Shown: positions 5,619-6,170 of the stretch, in pieces
Position numbering within the stretch: position 1 is the first letter of the stretch
How the letters are laid out: each line of letters begins with the position of its first letter
Origin: CAVZKK01 sp964573475
GTDB lineage: Archaea; Thermoproteota; Bathyarchaeia; Bathyarchaeales; Bathycorpusculaceae
Reading direction: 5' to 3'
Assembly (NCBI GenBank): GCA_964573475.1
Contig: CAZNJT010000081.1
Location: 1-6,170 of the forward strand
DNA length: 6,170 nucleotides
The notes under the pieces: model-generated
Seen by the model: only the letters and a program-made list of their open reading frames with translations
Told to the model about the DNA's origin: nothing
The model's database searches: none
Translations under genes and position numbers: made by a program

Positions 5619-6170
5619 TTATCTGTAGCCTTTTATTGTGATTCCAGCTTTTTTCGCTTTATACTTAGCAATTCTTGCAAAAAGTTTATAGAAAGATTGC
5701 AAGATGTCTGCATACCATTTTCCAGCAAACGATAAGTCAATTAGTTTTTCTACCCAGTAGAAGTCATGTTCTAAACATTTAATTAACAATTCTTTGTGCA
5801 ATTCAGTCATTTGCGTTTTTTTAAACCACTGCTCGTCTTTTAGTCTACCCATAGGAACAAAAAATAAGGGCACTATTAGACTTCTAACATCTCTGAGGTC
5901 TTCCATCAACTCTATTGTTTTGATAAGGTCATCTTCTGTTTCTTCCGGAACACCCACAATTAATGTGCATGCAGGAATGAGTTGATTATCCTGCATTAAA
6001 CTCATACCAGTGCGTACGACTTCCGGCCACTCTTCTGGCTTAAAGGGATGAGCCTTTGCTGGCATAACTTTCTTGACAAGGTCTGGCGAACCTGTTTCTA
6101 TTCCGATTTCGGCGCCCCACCAAGGTTGCTTTTGCAGTATGATTTCAGCGATTTTTGAGAAAAGTTTTGG
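5619..6170 (-). CDS. Radical SAM protein, C-terminal part (5' end beyond the window)
   Basis: The frame is open from the TAA at 5619-5621 to the right edge, giving 183 residues. The ATG at 6065 is internal, because 35 further in-frame residues of family-like sequence precede it. The visible part begins in the second half of the radical SAM barrel: WWGAEIGIETGSP (17-29) carries the SAM-contact GIETGS, and LIVGVPEETEDDLIKTIEL (71-89) is the conserved strand-helix that follows. About 70 basic, helical residues end the protein. The iron-sulfur cluster motif and any N-terminal cobalamin domain would lie outside the window. MPAKAHPFKPEEWPEV in the middle looks like a distinctive subfamily signature, but I cannot name the subfamily. 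Its orientation matches the tRNA and the other radical SAM gene, which may indicate related roles. The two visible sequences are not close copies, so a recent tandem duplication is unlikely. Confidence 0.85.
   Translation of the reverse strand, partial: PKLFSKIAEIILQKQPWWGAEIGIETGSPDLVKKVMPAKAHPFKPEEWPEVVRTGMSLMQDNQLIPACTLIVGVPEETEDDLIKTIELMEDLRDVRSLIVPLFFVPMGRLKDEQWFKKTQMTELHKELLIKCLEHDFYWVEKLIDLSFAGKWYADILQSFYKLFARIAKYKAKKAGITIKGYR

Noticed and set aside
6063..6065. ATG as the start of the right-hand radical SAM gene
   Set aside because: The frame stays open to the window edge, and the 35 residues upstream contain the conserved GIETGSP segment of the radical SAM barrel, so this Met is internal.

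Overview
The window reads as a piece of an archaeal chromosome. It carries an aspartate carbamoyltransferase regulatory chain (PyrI), Shine-Dalgarno sites of the GGTG/GAGGGG type, TTTAAA/TTTATAT boxes where archaeal promoters have them, a tRNA gene with encoded CCA, and protein sequences of archaeal character. The class III ribonucleotide-reductase-like gene and the cobalamin-type radical SAM genes suggest an anaerobe. An uncultivated Thermoproteota/Bathyarchaeia-like lineage is a guess from general sequence character, not something the window proves.

Layout. (1) 1-1830, plus: an NrdD-family protein (anaerobic ribonucleotide reductase fold), cut by the left edge inside its ATP-cone. It keeps the fold landmarks and the C-terminal zinc site but appears to have lost the glycyl-radical glycine and the catalytic cysteines. 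(2) 1853-2773, minus: pyrB, converging on gene 1 across a nested inverted repeat. (3) 2910-3374, plus: pyrI, divergent from pyrB across a short promoter region that holds a TTTAAA box and a 14-bp perfect palindrome over the pyrI ribosome binding site. (4) 3502-3828, plus: a small one-helix membrane protein of unknown function with a leader hairpin. (5) 3956-5386, minus: a B12-binding radical SAM protein. (6) 5491-5567, minus: tRNA-Asn(GTT). (7) 5619-6170, minus: the C-terminal part of a second radical SAM protein, running off the right edge.

How the genes fit together. PyrB and PyrI are the catalytic and regulatory chains of one enzyme, ATCase, the committed step of pyrimidine synthesis, yet they sit head to head instead of in the usual pyrBI operon. 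The NrdD-like gene beside them also belongs to a nucleotide-binding family. A link between them (nucleotide sensing, or partnering a true reductase) is speculation. The two radical SAM genes are co-oriented around the tRNA and may serve one lipid or cofactor pathway, but neither substrate can be read from sequence.

There is no stretch above 300 bases without a gene. Gaps 3375-3501 and 3829-3955 hold only the promoter, hairpin and AT-rich sequence described. I see no CRISPR array, insertion sequence or attachment site. The strongest lead is the catalytically degenerate NrdD paralogue.
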